From Chromera velia (taxonomy: Eukaryota; Sar; Chromeraceae), in contig JAHBMJ010005936.1 of NCBI GenBank assembly GCA_018398765.1, forward strand, positions 1 through 60,384: DNA of 60,384 nucleotides. Direction: 5' to 3'. This document shows, piece after piece, positions 24,424-36,539 of this stretch; the first letter of the stretch is position 1; each line of letters starts with the position of its first letter. Below the pieces are notes generated by a model that saw only the letters and a program-made list of their open reading frames with translations, had not been told where the DNA came from and did not search any database. The translations under genes were made by a program, and so were the position numbers.

Positions 24424-26147
24424 TCACATCCTTCGAAGTTCTGCTTGTCGTTGATCTGCTTCTGTTGCTTTGTGCAATTTGCCTGACAGGACGTCGTTGA
24501 AGAACTCTTCCAACCGGTCGTTCATCGGACCTGCTGCGTCGATGGTCGTCATGTGCGCGCTGGTGGGGAAGACGGTCAGCTGGGACCCGGGGATGCTGTC
24601 AGTCAAACAAACAGTCAAACAAACAAACAGACAGAAGGTGCAACAACAGGGAGGCATTTCTCGAGAGCAGCCAGACAAACAATACAAAGCCGCAGTGAAG
24701 GCTGAAAAAAATAGCAGAGAGGCAGTCAATTCTCATGCTGACACACCATCATTTCATGTTGGAGAGGAAGGGTCTGTGGAGAGAGTGGTGACTGGTGAGA
24801 AAGAGAGCGACCTCACGGACGACGGAAGCCCAAGCGGGCACAAACGATGCGGCAGGCACTAGAAAGGATACAATCAATGCAACCGTCCGTCCGTCCGTCC
24901 GTCCGTCCGTTCGTCGTGTGCCTGCCTGCACGATGCATGGGGAAACCGACTGGACAGCTGACCCGGCCACCAGCTGACTCACCGACCTGTTGTGCAACAA
25001 ATCGAGGACAGGGGGTGTCATCGTGTCAAATTCTCCTGCACATTCAGCGACGGAATTGGTGTGTAGATTCGAGCATTCATTCATAAATTGCAGATACGCA
25101 AACTTTCGGCACTATATTGTGCGTGCAGGGGAGGGGAAAAAAGGCACGTACATGCAGATAGAAACAAACAATGAATTAAATGATGAAAGCACTAAGAAAT
25201 CTCTGCAGAAGGGACAACAACAGAAGGACGGACGGATGCTTATCGTGTCCGTCGCGTTTCCTTCGAAATCTCTCACGAACATACATACATACGCATACAC
25301 ATACATAAAAAGAATTCTGTATGAAAATTAAATGAAATGACCAGGGAGACGGATGCTTGTCGTGTCCGTCGCGTTTCCTTCGAAATCTCTGGCGAAGAAG
25401 TTTGTGCAACGGGCCCGTGCACGGTAGGCTGATCGACGTCGCAATCTCTCTCCTTAATTATTTTCCGTCGCTTTTCCTCCGGGGAAACAGCGCTGGAAGA
25501 GAAGAGTGCAGATCGAAGAGAACATAGAGAAGAGAAAAAGAAAGACGAACCTCCAGTGATCAGAGTCGGGACACGCACAAATTCCTTCAATTTCTCCGTC
25601 GTGTTGAACTTTGCCAAAGCGCCCCCGACAGTGAACTCCGAAGCTCCTGAATTAATGTGCGTGCGTCATTATATTCAGTAACATCAAAACGCGGCAGCGA
25701 CACAGAAACAACAACAATGCACACAGAAAATGAAGAGCCCCTTCCAGGCTTGCTCGTAAATCAAACGCAAATGCGTGCTTTCATTCTTTCATTCACTCAC
25801 TTGCACACCCACCAGTGAATGCAAGCCCAGCTAGAAAAGAGAAAACACAAACACCCATGCATCCGGCCGTGTGCCTTGCAGAGGGGCCAGCCACCCCTCC
25901 GTCCGTATGAGCAACGAAAAAGCGGTCTGTTTGCTTCGCACGTTCTGCCTCAAAGCACCAACCGTCTAGCAGTAGCTCACCTCCACCCGTTGCCAACGAA
26001 CCCACCCACCCACCTACCCACTCAAAAAGAAACCAAACCCATGATCCACCTTGCTGCATAAGCTGCATCTTCACGTAGACGTGACCGTCAGCGTAAGCTT
26101 TTGAAGGAACAGACGACAAGAAAAGGAAGGAAGGAAGGAAGGAAGGA

Positions 26148-26191
<44 letters not shown>

Positions 26192-26975
26192 GAAAAAAAA
26201 ACACTCACTCACTCACCCTGCATCTTCACGTAGATGTCCTCGTTGATGTGCCCCAAGCTCCACTGCACACAGTCAGGCATTGGAGATGTCCGGATCGTGA
26301 AGAATCCGGTCAGCTGTGCGTTGACGGCCTGGTAGGCTGGGGAGTCGTACTCCTTCTTTCTGTCGGCGTCCTTCAAGATCGCTTGCGTGACCTCAGGGAG
26401 AGTGTTCAGGCGGTAGTCCCATTGGCCCTGCACTTATATTCATACAGAATTCTTTTTGTATGTATTCTGTATGTTCAATCATCTTGTATGTATTCTGTAT
26501 GAAAATAAATGGAGTCACCTCAGGGAGAGTGTTCAGGCGGTAGTCCCATTGGCCCTGCACTTATATTCATACAGAATTCTTTTTGTATGTATTCTGTATG
26601 TTCAATCATCTTGTATGTATTCTGTATGAAAATAAATGGAGTCACCTCAGGGAGAGTGTTCAGGCGGTAGTCCCATTGGCCCTGCACTTATATTCATACA
26701 GAATTCTTTTTGTATGTATTCTGTATGTTCAATTATCTTGTATGTATTCTGTATGAAAATAAATGGGGTCACCTCAGGGAGAGTGTTCAGGCACGCATAC
26801 GCAGTCAGTCATACACGAACATGCAGACTCAACCATACACAGACAGACATATGCGCATGCACACATGCGGAAGCTCTCACACACGCACGCTCTCTCTTGT
26901 TTTTTCTCTATTTCTTTCTCTCTCTCCGTACCTCTCACCCCCGCCCCCCACACTTTCTTTCTCTCTTTGTCTCCG

Positions 26976-27069
<94 letters not shown>

Positions 27070-28095
27070 ACCTTCACATAGACATCAGGATCGGAGAATA
27101 TGGAGGCGAGCACAAGGGCCTTCATTCTCTTGTCGTCGTGCCTCTGGATGGCGTACAGCTGTGCGACCACGCCCCCCCACGAGTGGCCGAGGACGAAGAA
27201 CGACGACAGACCTGCGTGCCCCACCAGGTCCCCCAGCTCCTCCACGTAGTAGTCCAGAGTGTACAACCAGGGGGCTTCTTTCTCGGTGGGCCTGTCGCTC
27301 TCTCCGGCTCCGACCTGCACTCACTCACTCACACACCAGAAAAGACGTACAGACGGACAGACAGAAGGAAAGGTTGTCATCCACGTGCACGCACAGAGGC
27401 AGATGAGATGAGATACGATGAGGTTCGTTGGTCTGGAGAGCAACTTGAGGGATAGAGAGAGAAGGCTGCAGGGCAGCCAGCATCCAGCCTGCTGTCTGAG
27501 CCTCCCTCCTCGAGTTTGTTCGACAGAAGAGGGGCCGGAGAGAATTCAGGGCTCTAAAAGCAGAGACAAGGAAGGCAGGAGGGGGGGCACTCGCACACAA
27601 CACATAGATTGCAGGTCTGTTCCCAGAGTGAAACAAAGGGTCTCCTTTCAGGCCACCCACCTGGTCCTGCGAGAGAGACAATTCTCTCCCACCCGCATCA
27701 TTGCGTGGGAGGGTTACTGAAGGAAGCTGCGTGGTCGTTTTTTTTCTTTACGGACACTCTCTAGAGCCCAGCTCCATGCTGACCTGACCTGATCGTACAG
27801 AATCACAGGGAAGCCCCTGCAGGCCAGCTGCTTCAGAGGAAGAAGGTACTGGTGATCGCCTCCTGAAGGCACGAAAGAAGAGACGAGTTGAGTTACCAGT
27901 ATTTATTCAACAACAACAAAAAGAATCAATCGTGGTAGGACCAGCACGAATGAAGAGAGAAAGTCAACCCATCGACAGGCAAGAAATTGAAAAGAGAAAG
28001 GCAGGTCGCCGATTCCGATGCTTCTGCAGAGAGGTGCAATGGCAGGGGAAATAAATACATACATATACATATACTACATACATACACACATACAC

Positions 28096-28126
<31 letters not shown>

Positions 28127-28701
28127 CATACATACATACATACACATACATACACACGATGCTTCTGCAGAGAGGTGCAATGGCGGGAGAAGAGAGAGGG
28201 CTCTTTCTCCCCGTTTGTCTCTCTGCCGGAAGGAGACGAGACGAGACGCGACGCGTATGTATGTATGGATGTATGTATGTATGTATGTATCTCCCTGTTT
28301 GTCTCTCTGCCGGACGGAGACGCGACGCGACGCGACACATAGATGCACAATATGAGACGTCGCAGGAGAGAGAGACACTACAGAGAAATGTGCTTTGATC
28401 GAGTGCCGCGACCGCTTAAATTGCTTTCCCTTGTACACGCATTCCCTGCAGGCCTACCGGGGCCGCCATGGATCCCCACGAGTGTGGGGTTTGTGTGGTC
28501 GGTCTTGGTTGAGGAGTACTTCCAGTACTTGAGCGTGAACCCCTTCACTGCCATAGAGTGAGAGGTGTAAACGAGGTCGGAGCAGAGGTCGGGAGTCACG
28601 TCGTCGCACGTGAGCGTTCCGTTCGGTCCAGAGGGAAGAGGGAACGCCGCAGCAGAAACTGCAAGAGCTGCAGCGCCAGCGAGAAAGGGAACCTTGACCA
28701 T
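24424..28701 (-). CDS. Secreted alpha/beta hydrolase, proline iminopeptidase-like (peptidase family S33 type)
   Basis: Eight exons in matching phase: 28701-28458, 27862-27789, 27314-27072, 26427-26217, 26097-26050, 25646-25551, 25035-24987 and 24595-24424 (stop TGA), encoding 378 aa. Residues 1-20 (MVKVPFLAGAAALAVSAAAF) look like a signal peptide. HGGPGG at about residue 78 is the oxyanion-loop signature of proline iminopeptidases. GHSWGG holds the nucleophile Ser at about 151; the acid is Asp about 309 in GEFDTMTPP; the base is His about 336 in SAHMTT. All three catalytic residues are present and in family order, so the enzyme is probably active as an N-terminal proline aminopeptidase or a related amidase/esterase. 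Exact substrate cannot be told. Exon 4 has extra upstream copies of its first 36 nt in the preceding intron. The gene is divergent from the men fusion gene, 440 bp away. Confidence 0.9.
25229..25391. repeat. 117-bp direct duplication around a short dispersed motif
   Basis: A block of about 42 bp (GACGGATGCTTATCGTGTCC onward) at about 25231-25274 is repeated at 25348-25390. Between the copies lies AAAAAGAATTCTGTATGAAA (25308-25327). The block lies in the hydrolase intron between exons 6 and 7. Confidence 0.85.
26125..26195. repeat. GGAA/GAAA microsatellite in a hydrolase intron
   Basis: (GGAA)n then (GAAA)n between exons 4 and 5 of the hydrolase. Confidence 0.9.
26391..26794. repeat. 127-bp tandem repeat carrying a mini-exon
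   Basis: CCTCAGGGAGAGTGTTCAGG recurs at 26391, 26518, 26645 and 26772, exactly 127 bp apart; the last unit is truncated. On the minus strand each full unit has a TGCAG acceptor, 36 nt identical to the start of hydrolase exon 4 (GQWDYRLNTLPE), then in the extra copies a GAG|GTGACT donor, and the sequence CATACAGAATTC. The extra mini-exons would be 26554-26519 and 26681-26646. Confidence 0.9.
26980..27068. repeat. CTGC / CT / CA microsatellite
   Basis: (CTGC)n, (CT)n and (CA)n in the intron downstream (minus-strand sense) of hydrolase exon 3. Confidence 0.9.
28060..28160. repeat. CATA microsatellite in hydrolase intron 1
   Basis: (CATA)n flanked on both sides by copies of a GATGCTTCTGCAGAGAGGTG block (28016 and 28158). 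Confidence 0.9.
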
Positions 28702-29140
28702 GCTGTGAACGTACGGACGTGCCTATTTAAAATCAAAGTATTCCGTCTCCAAGTATGTATGAACGATCAAATCACCTGCTTCTCCTCTAAGAGTGTGTTG
28801 GCTCACCAGATCACAGGGAGATGGTTGCGCGTGTGTGTGAATAGCTAGACTGAAAGGGGGGGATCCTGGAGAGCTCGCAAGCAACCTGCATGCAAAGTAT
28901 CACTCTCATTCACTCTCGGATGTGTCGTGTAGCAATCCCGTCTCCGAGTTGGGCCCCTGCATGGCCGGAGTGCCCCGGCATGCATGCCATGCATTTTACT
29001 TCAATCTCTCCTCTCTCTCCCTCTCCGTTTTCGCAGGAAGACCACGGTGCTTCACACACTCTGAGTCTGTATGCACTGTTCGAGGCCATTTCATCGATTT
29101 ATGAGGACACGAACCCCTTGAGAAAGCGAACAACGGCACC
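28702..29140. promoter_or_regulatory. Divergent intergenic region between hydrolase and men fusion gene
   Basis: 439 bp separate the two start codons, which face away from each other, so it probably holds both promoters. No TATA box or named motif is evident. A 5' exon or leader of either gene could also lie here. Confidence 0.4.
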
Positions 29141-30961
29141 ATGAGTCTCCCTCTACCCTTTGCTGTTCGTCTCCTTAAAGAGTCCGTCGACTCCTTAGAC
29201 GTCTCCGAAGTCCTCCCCAAAGAACAACCGGTGGGGAATGCAAAAAGCGGTAGCGTCATTGTCTGGTCCGTTCCCGTGTCTCTGGGTTCGTCTCACGAAG
29301 CTCTCGCATGGGTGGAGAGCAGGCAGGTGTGGCCAAAGTTTTTCTTTTCGTCTCCTGGAGAGAGAACCGTCTCGGCATGTGCCGGCAGTGCCCACTCAGT
29401 CAGAGGGAGGGGCCTGCCGTCTCCTGCGCTGTTTGCGTCGTATGCGACCGAATTCCGCTGTCGGGATGTCGGGAGAAGGGGGCTGGATATGGGGGCTCGT
29501 GTTGCAGTCCCTCGTTACTATGGGGGGGAGAGGTTTGACACTGAGAGTCCGGATGAGAAGCGCCAAGGGTTCTGGGAGGCTTTCGGGGACTTCTTCTTCT
29601 TCCTCCCGTTCTTGGAGCTGCGGAGAAGCGAGGAAAGTCCCAATCCTCTGGCCTGGAGCCTCAGGTGCTCTGTCTACCTTGGTCCGGAGGACGGAGACGG
29701 CATCCAAGCGCAATGGAGACGGCTCCGTGTTGCCACAGTGAGACGGCTGGAGCGTCTCTTCGGGGAGATGGGGGGAGACGGCATGTCTTCCTCTGACTGT
29801 ATGCGGTGTCCGTTTCTTCCGATTCCTGTCGAAGAGGAGACGGGAGACTTCAGCCACTGGGAGACGGCAGTGGGGCATGTGGTGAACGAAATTCGAAAAC
29901 CGAAGAATGTGAGCCAGATCAGCAAGATCGTTCTGGCCCGTGAGGTCCTCCTCCGGTTCTCTGCCGTCCTCTCCCCGTGGGCGGTATTCTCCCGTCTCCG
30001 TCGGTCTCTCCTTTCTGTCTACCCGCGTGCGTCAGTGGCACGGGCGGTTGACTGCAGAGGGGGTTGCAGAGGCAAGAGGAAAGGCAGCGAGGGGGGCGAG
30101 TCTGGGGGGGATGATTTGCCTGCAGAGTGGGGAGGCGCGGTCGGACTGGAGACGGCAGAGGGGGGGGAGGGGGGAGCACTAGGTCTGGAGACGGGGAGGC
30201 CTTCAGAGTGAGTTTGTTCGTTTATTCGATTGCTTTTCTTGCATGTTATCTTTTCTTTCGGGTACCTGTTTATCCGGGCTCCTTCCTTCTCTCGTTGCTA
30301 GAGATGGGAAGCAAAATGATCCCCGGCTGGCTCTCTTTTAAAGTCCCTTCCTGTATTCATACGAGCATTCTTGTCTTCTTTTCGATGCGCGGTATGAAAG
30401 AAATTGCTGACTTGGGTTATCTGCTCTCATCTTCCTGCCCCCCCCCCAATTTGTTTCTGCTTCTCTCCCATTTCCCACCTGTCTGCTGCATTCATTATCC
30501 TTCTCCCTGTCTGGTCGGTCAGGTATTTCGTCCTGTTCGAGCCCAAAGAAGCAACAGCGTTCCTCACCTGCACTCCCGAGAGGCTTTTGGAAGCAAGGCT
30601 GGAATCGAATGGGGGAGTCAGAGACCAAACCCTTGGGGAGGGGGGACAGGGAAGGGGGGAGAAAGAGAAGAAGAAGGAGAACCCTGTGAGGGTGCTGATG
30701 TCTACACAGGCGCTCGCTGGTACACGGCCGAGGGGAGAGACCCCGGTCGGTCGGTCAGAGCATTGGAGGAGGGAGGATGTCGGTTGATTCCCTCAGTTCA
30801 CTTCGCTCTCTCCGTCTATTTTTGGGTTAGGTGTATCGACGAGTTTTGATCCATCTGTCTAATTTTGCGAACGGGAGTTAGTCAAGTTTCTTTTTGTTCT
30901 TGTGAGTTGGTGGTTTGGCTCGTTGGCTGGTCCTCTGCTTTGGGGGGCTAACACTCATCTT

Positions 30962-31000
<39 letters not shown>

Positions 31001-32440
31001 CCCTTCTGGTTTATCTATCTATCTATCGCTGTGTTTGTGTGTGATTGATTCAGGAGGAAGATTCGCGTCTTGAATCTGAACTTCTGTCGTCTGCAAAGGA
31101 TGTGGACGAGAATGAAATTACCTCCCTCGGTATTGTGAACACTCTGCTGGGTCTCTCTGGAGGGTGCCTGTCGGCAGAGGAACAACGGGAGGTTGAAAAG
31201 GACTTTAGTGGAGGGAGTCGGGCAGATGGGTTTGCAGGGTCCGGGGTAGAGAAGGGAATATGGTGGGACGAATCGGGGGATTGTTCGCCCACTCGATTGG
31301 GCCCTGTGAGAAGGTCCCACAAATTCGTGAAGAAGACCAAACACGTGCAGCATCTCTGTAGAGAAATACTGCTCTCACTTGCAGTCGGGGGGGGGGAACG
31401 GGAAGGTGGTCAGACAAAGAGACAAGAGGATGGAGAGGGTGTACCATTGCAATCCTCTTCTTCCGCTGTTCCCCCCTCAGTAGGGGAGGATGTGCTCTCT
31501 TTCCTGTTGGCAGCCACCCACGCTCTCCACCCAACTGCGGCTGTGTGCGGACTGCCCCAACAGGAGAGCAAGGAGAAACTGAGGGAGAGCGTATTTGAGG
31601 ACTGGGACAGGGGGTGGTACGCTGGGCCTGTCGGGTCAGTGAGTCAGAGAGGGAGGGAGGGAGGGAGGGAGTGATCTCTGCAGGAAGGCACTTATTCCTT
31701 CTTCTTGACTTCCTCTGCGTTTCCTTCCCTTCCTCCCTCCCGTGTGTTCACACCCCCCGAGAATAACAGACAGACAAGTATCATGTCATTCCATTCGCGT
31801 GTGAGCATCAGCTCTTCGACAAAAAAAAGCGCACTGTCCACTCGCCCCCGCTGAAATGACCTGTGTCCGTCTGCTTCCATTTCTGCCTTTCTTCCTTTTC
31901 GATTTTGCACCTGTGGGTCGCGTGACGGCTGTGCTCTTCTTTTTTTGAGGAACGAAATGAAGAGAGTTGTTCGGCGGCTTCTTTGCTTCCTTCCTTCCAG
32001 GTGGATCTCCGCTGAAGGGTGTGAATTTGCAGTAGCAATCCGGTCTGCTTTGGTTCATCCAGAGGGGAGTTTTGCTTCTTCCTCTTCCTCTTCGTCTAGG
32101 TCGGCTTCTTCTTCGGATAGTAACAGCAGCAAGAAGAATAAGAGTCTGGAATTGGAGAGATTTTGCCACGAGGTGCAAGGGAAGATGAAGTCTTGTGTGG
32201 CATGGGACAGAGGGGCTTCCTCTGTGCTGAGAGTCTTTGGAGGCTGCGGCATCGTTAGAGGCTCTGTGCCCTCCAGTGAGTGGGACGAGAGCGTCCAAAA
32301 AATGAGAAACTTGATGGCTTTGTTCGTGCGGCCCCCCATGAAGCAACAAGAAAAAGAAAAGACAGAGGAGAGGCAAGAAGAAGGAGAAGGAGAAGGAGAC
32401 ACACGTCGTCCGCTGGCCCTCCCGCACAGCAGCCTGAAGC
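29141..32440 (+). other. MenF module: isochorismate synthase
   Basis: Chorismate to isochorismate. Motifs in order: SKIVLAR (about residue 260), [12 protein letters not shown] (after 30560), AGTRPRG (about 420), [11 protein letters not shown] (about 587), [11 protein letters not shown] (about 613; split by the intron at 31634) and VAIRSAL, then [16 protein letters not shown] near the end. These are the chorismate-binding signatures of the MenF/EntC family, so this looks like a complete catalytic domain, unlike the truncated menF part reported for plant PHYLLO. Long insertions lie between SKIVLAR and TPERLL. Confidence 0.9.
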
Positions 32441-32643
32441 TTCACCCCCTGAATTTCATTTGGAGTGCCCCGAATATCACCTCTCTGTGGGGAAGGCTGA
32501 CGGTAGAGGAGAGCGTCCGACTGGGAGTGCAGAAGTTCTTTGTGGCACCGGGAGCGCGGTCGGCCCCCTTAGTGGCTGCAGTCGCGCAACACCCGCAGGT
32601 CCGCCAGTCAGTGAGTCAGTTGACGGAATTAAGGCTTTAAATC

Positions 32644-32676
<33 letters not shown>

Positions 32677-33293
32677 TATACAGCATCCAAGCAGTCTGAG
32701 ATGACTGAAAGGTGAATCGACTCATAAACATCACATCAGACACCTTTTCTCCTGCCTGCCTGTCTGCCTGCCTGCCTGCCTGCCTGCCTCGATCTTCTTT
32801 CAATTTCTCCAGATGACAAGACGACAAGCAACCGCGAGAAAGAGTCGCTTTCCTTAAAGGCTTTATCGGGACTGACTGTGTGTCTCCCTCTCTTTCACTC
32901 TCTCTCAGATATGCCTGCCTCCGTCCATCCGCATATCCTGTCAAACTGCTTTCTCTCTTGGTTTGTCTCTGTGGCTGCCTGCCTGCCCAGAAAGAATATG
33001 AATAGAATGCGTGCATGTCTTGTTCTTGTCCCTGTCCACTCACTGCCTGCAGGCGTCCTTTCGCGTCTTTCATGATGAGAGAGGGGCGGCCTTCGCTGCT
33101 CTGGGGTTCGCGAAAGCCCGTCTGCTGCAGATTTCAGCACATGCCGCTGCTCAGGTGGGTCTCTATCGGTCACTGCAGGTTTTTCTTTTCTGCTTTGTGA
33201 GTCGATCAGCCTCTCGCTGCTCCAATCTTCTTTCTCTTTGTTAGTGCGTTCTCCTTTTCAAACATATTTTCTCTATGTCTCTCTGTCTCTCTG

Positions 33294-33333
<40 letters not shown>

Positions 33334-33799
33334 CTGCCACCTGGCCTACTGCAGTGTGTGCCGTCTGCGGCACCGGTGGCACCGGTTATCTTTACCTCCG
33401 GCACAGCTGTGGCCAACGCCCTCCCTGCCGTGTGCGAAGCCGACGTGGGCGGGGTGCCGCTCCTCGTTCTCTCTGGGGACAGGCCGCCCGAACTTCGTTT
33501 TACGGGGGCAGCTCAGACCCTGCCGCATCAATGTGAGATATTGAGTGGAGGGGGCGCGCTCCGGTGGAGACAGGAGCTGCCTGTGCCAGCTGCAGGAGAA
33601 GAAAGCGGACAGGTTCATGCGGGTGCCCTCCTGACCTCAGTTGACACCGCCATCGAGAAGAGCGTCAGAGAGAGAGGGCCTGCGCACCTCAACTTTCCAT
33701 TCAGGTGAGTGCTCTGTAGTTTTTGGTTCCTTCCACCGGTGTTGCACATTGGTCTCTGAGCTCTGACTCCGTCTTTCTTTCTTTCTTTCTTTCTTTTTT

Positions 33800-33836
<37 letters not shown>

Positions 33837-35729
33837 GTTTTCTTGTTTTTTTACGTTCGTTTGTCCCACCTGATCGTTTCGATTTGATTCGCTCTATGGA
33901 TCTCTCTCTTCGATCTGACTGACCTTCCGTTGCATGTCTGCGGCCTCTTCTGTGTTTTCATTTTTGGGCTTCTTTTTTTCTGTCTGCATGCAGGGAGAAT
34001 TTGTTTCCGCTGTCGGGGCCTGTGAGGGGAAAGCCGTTTGTGAGTTCTTCCTGGAGTCCCGCGACTCTCCTACAGGGGGGGAGGAAGGTAGTGCAGTGGC
34101 TGTGCTCGCAGAGCCCCTACAGAGACGCGACGTTTGAGAGTGCTAGTGGGAGCTCTTCTATCGGTGGCTCCTGTATGGCAGTCAGGGATGTGCATCGATT
34201 GTGGGAACAGTTGAGATGTAGCTCCAGAGGTGTAATTGTGGCTGGGGGAGGAAGTTGGAAAAACTGTGATTTTTCGGCTTTGGCTCTTCTTGCCCGTCGT
34301 CTGCAGTGGCCTGTAATTGCAGATCTTCTCTCTGGTTTTCATCTCTGGGACGGACATCGACAGGCGTGGGAGGGGGAGGGGGAGGGGGAGCGGGGGGCGG
34401 ACGACGGATATTGTGTGGGGGGGTGGAGCTCTCGAGAAGGTTCAGCAGGAGACTTGTTAGTCAAACACCACGACTTAGTCCTATCCGACCCTGACGTTGC
34501 TCGGGCGTCATCTCCTGATTTTATTCTCCAGATGGGAGCTCCAATTGTGAGCGCACGGTTGAGCGAGTGGATGAAGACAGCCACGGTGGTGGGGTGTTTG
34601 GAGACCTCCTCCTCCTCCTCTTCCTCCTCCTCTGCTGTTCCCTGGGTAGCAGTTGCAGAGACGCCTCAACCCGCAGATCCCGATCATTCGGTGTCCAAAG
34701 TGGTCAGTCAGGCAGTCAGGCAGTCAAGTCAGGGCAGGAGAGGGAGGGGAAGGGGGAGAGCTCTGGAAAGGGCGGGGGGTGCATGTGGAGGGGGGGGGGT
34801 GCCTTCCTCTCTTCCTTCCTTCCTTCCTTCCTTCGTCTCTTCCTTCCTTCCTTCCTTCCTTCCTTCCTCTCTTCCTTCCTTCCTTCCTTCCTTCCTTCCT
34901 CTCTTCCTTCCTTCCTTCCTTCTTTCCTTCCTTCCTCTCTTCCTTCCTTCCTTCCTTCCTTCCTTCCTCTCTTCCTTCCTTCCTTCCTTCCTTCCTTCCT
35001 CTCTTCCTTTCTTCCTTCCTTCCTTCCTTCCTTCCTTCTCAGGCTGTGTGTATGTATGTAATCTGGTCAGAAGGAAGCTGCTGCCTTCATTCTTCCCGTG
35101 TAAATACAGTCTGGCGACCTTCGGAGTGCTTTGCAAGCCCTCCGTGTCTTCAATCTGTACGCCTTTCTGTCTGCTTTTCTTTCTGTTTGCAGGTGAGGGC
35201 GTCCGCTCTCTCTTTTGTGGAGTGTCTGTTGCGAGGAGAGCTTTCGGGGCTGGAGGGGGACGGGGGAATGACAGGAGGGTCTGATGGGTGGGAGGGAGAG
35301 AGGCAGAGGGGATCAGAGTTGATAACTTTAGTTGAATTGGGAAATGTCGTTCATCAGGTGAGTGAGTCATCCATGGGGGGGGCTTTCGTTTTCCTGCCTG
35401 AATGGAATGAATTGTTTCCCTCCCTTTTTTTGTTCTTTTGATCTGTCCTCAGAAGTTGTTCGGCAGAGGCATCTCTGATGAGAGAGAGAGCGTCTCTCTC
35501 GGGCCGTGGTCGTTACTGGTGCACTCACTGTTTTGTTTTGTATGTGTCCTTCTTCTCCGGCCTGTGGTCCTTGCTGGTGCACTCACTGTTTTGTTTTGCA
35601 TGTGTCCTTCTCAAATTCTTCTTCTGTGGCAACCTATTTTCGAGTTTGCTCATGGTTTGCCTTTCTTCGCTCTTTTTTCGAGTTTGCTCATGGTTTGCCT
35701 TTCTTCGCTCTTCCTTCCCTCGTCAAGCC

Positions 35730-35765
<36 letters not shown>

Positions 35766-36485
35766 CCTCATTTTCTGAATGTCTGCAGGCGCTCTTGCGC
35801 GAGTGGGAATTTGAAGAGTCTGCGGCGGGGGGTCTGACCCAAATCCAGGGAGGGGGACCAGAAGAAGAAGAAGTGGGAGTTTCGGAACCGTTTGTTGCAT
35901 TTACTTTGGGACTGTGGGCCTCTGGGAGACTTGCTGGTTCTTGTCGTGTGCCCCCCGCTGGTCTCTTTTGTTCCTCTTCGATGGCGGTGAGGGACTTGGA
36001 CTGCTTTGGTTCTGTGGGAGGGAAGGTGGTGGAGGGACGTGTGGGGGTGGGGTGCAATAGGGGGGTGAACGGCATAGACGGTGTTGTCCATTCGGGCATG
36101 GGGTTCTGTGAGGGGCTGGGGGGGGAGCTGTCGGGTGAGTGTGTGGTGGTGGTCGGGGACTCCGCGTTCGTCCATGACCTCAACGGGCTGGTGAGCTTGA
36201 AAGAGGTCAGTCAGTCAGTCAGTCAGTGAGTGAGTGAGGGAGGGAGTGAACGAGTAAGTGAGTGAGTGAGTGAGTGAGTGAGTGAGTGTGGATCAGGTTC
36301 TTTTTATCCATCGTTTGAGGTGAGAAAGAACTTTATAGAGAGGATGCAGACGAAATCATACACAGAAAAATTGTCAATCAAGTAAGATGACACAATCGCC
36401 TCTTCTCAGCTGGTGCAGATCTCTCTTCTGACAAAGAGAGAGTTTCAGATTGGCTCCGGTGGGTGACAGACATCATTGGCTCTGT

Positions 36486-36539
<54 letters not shown>

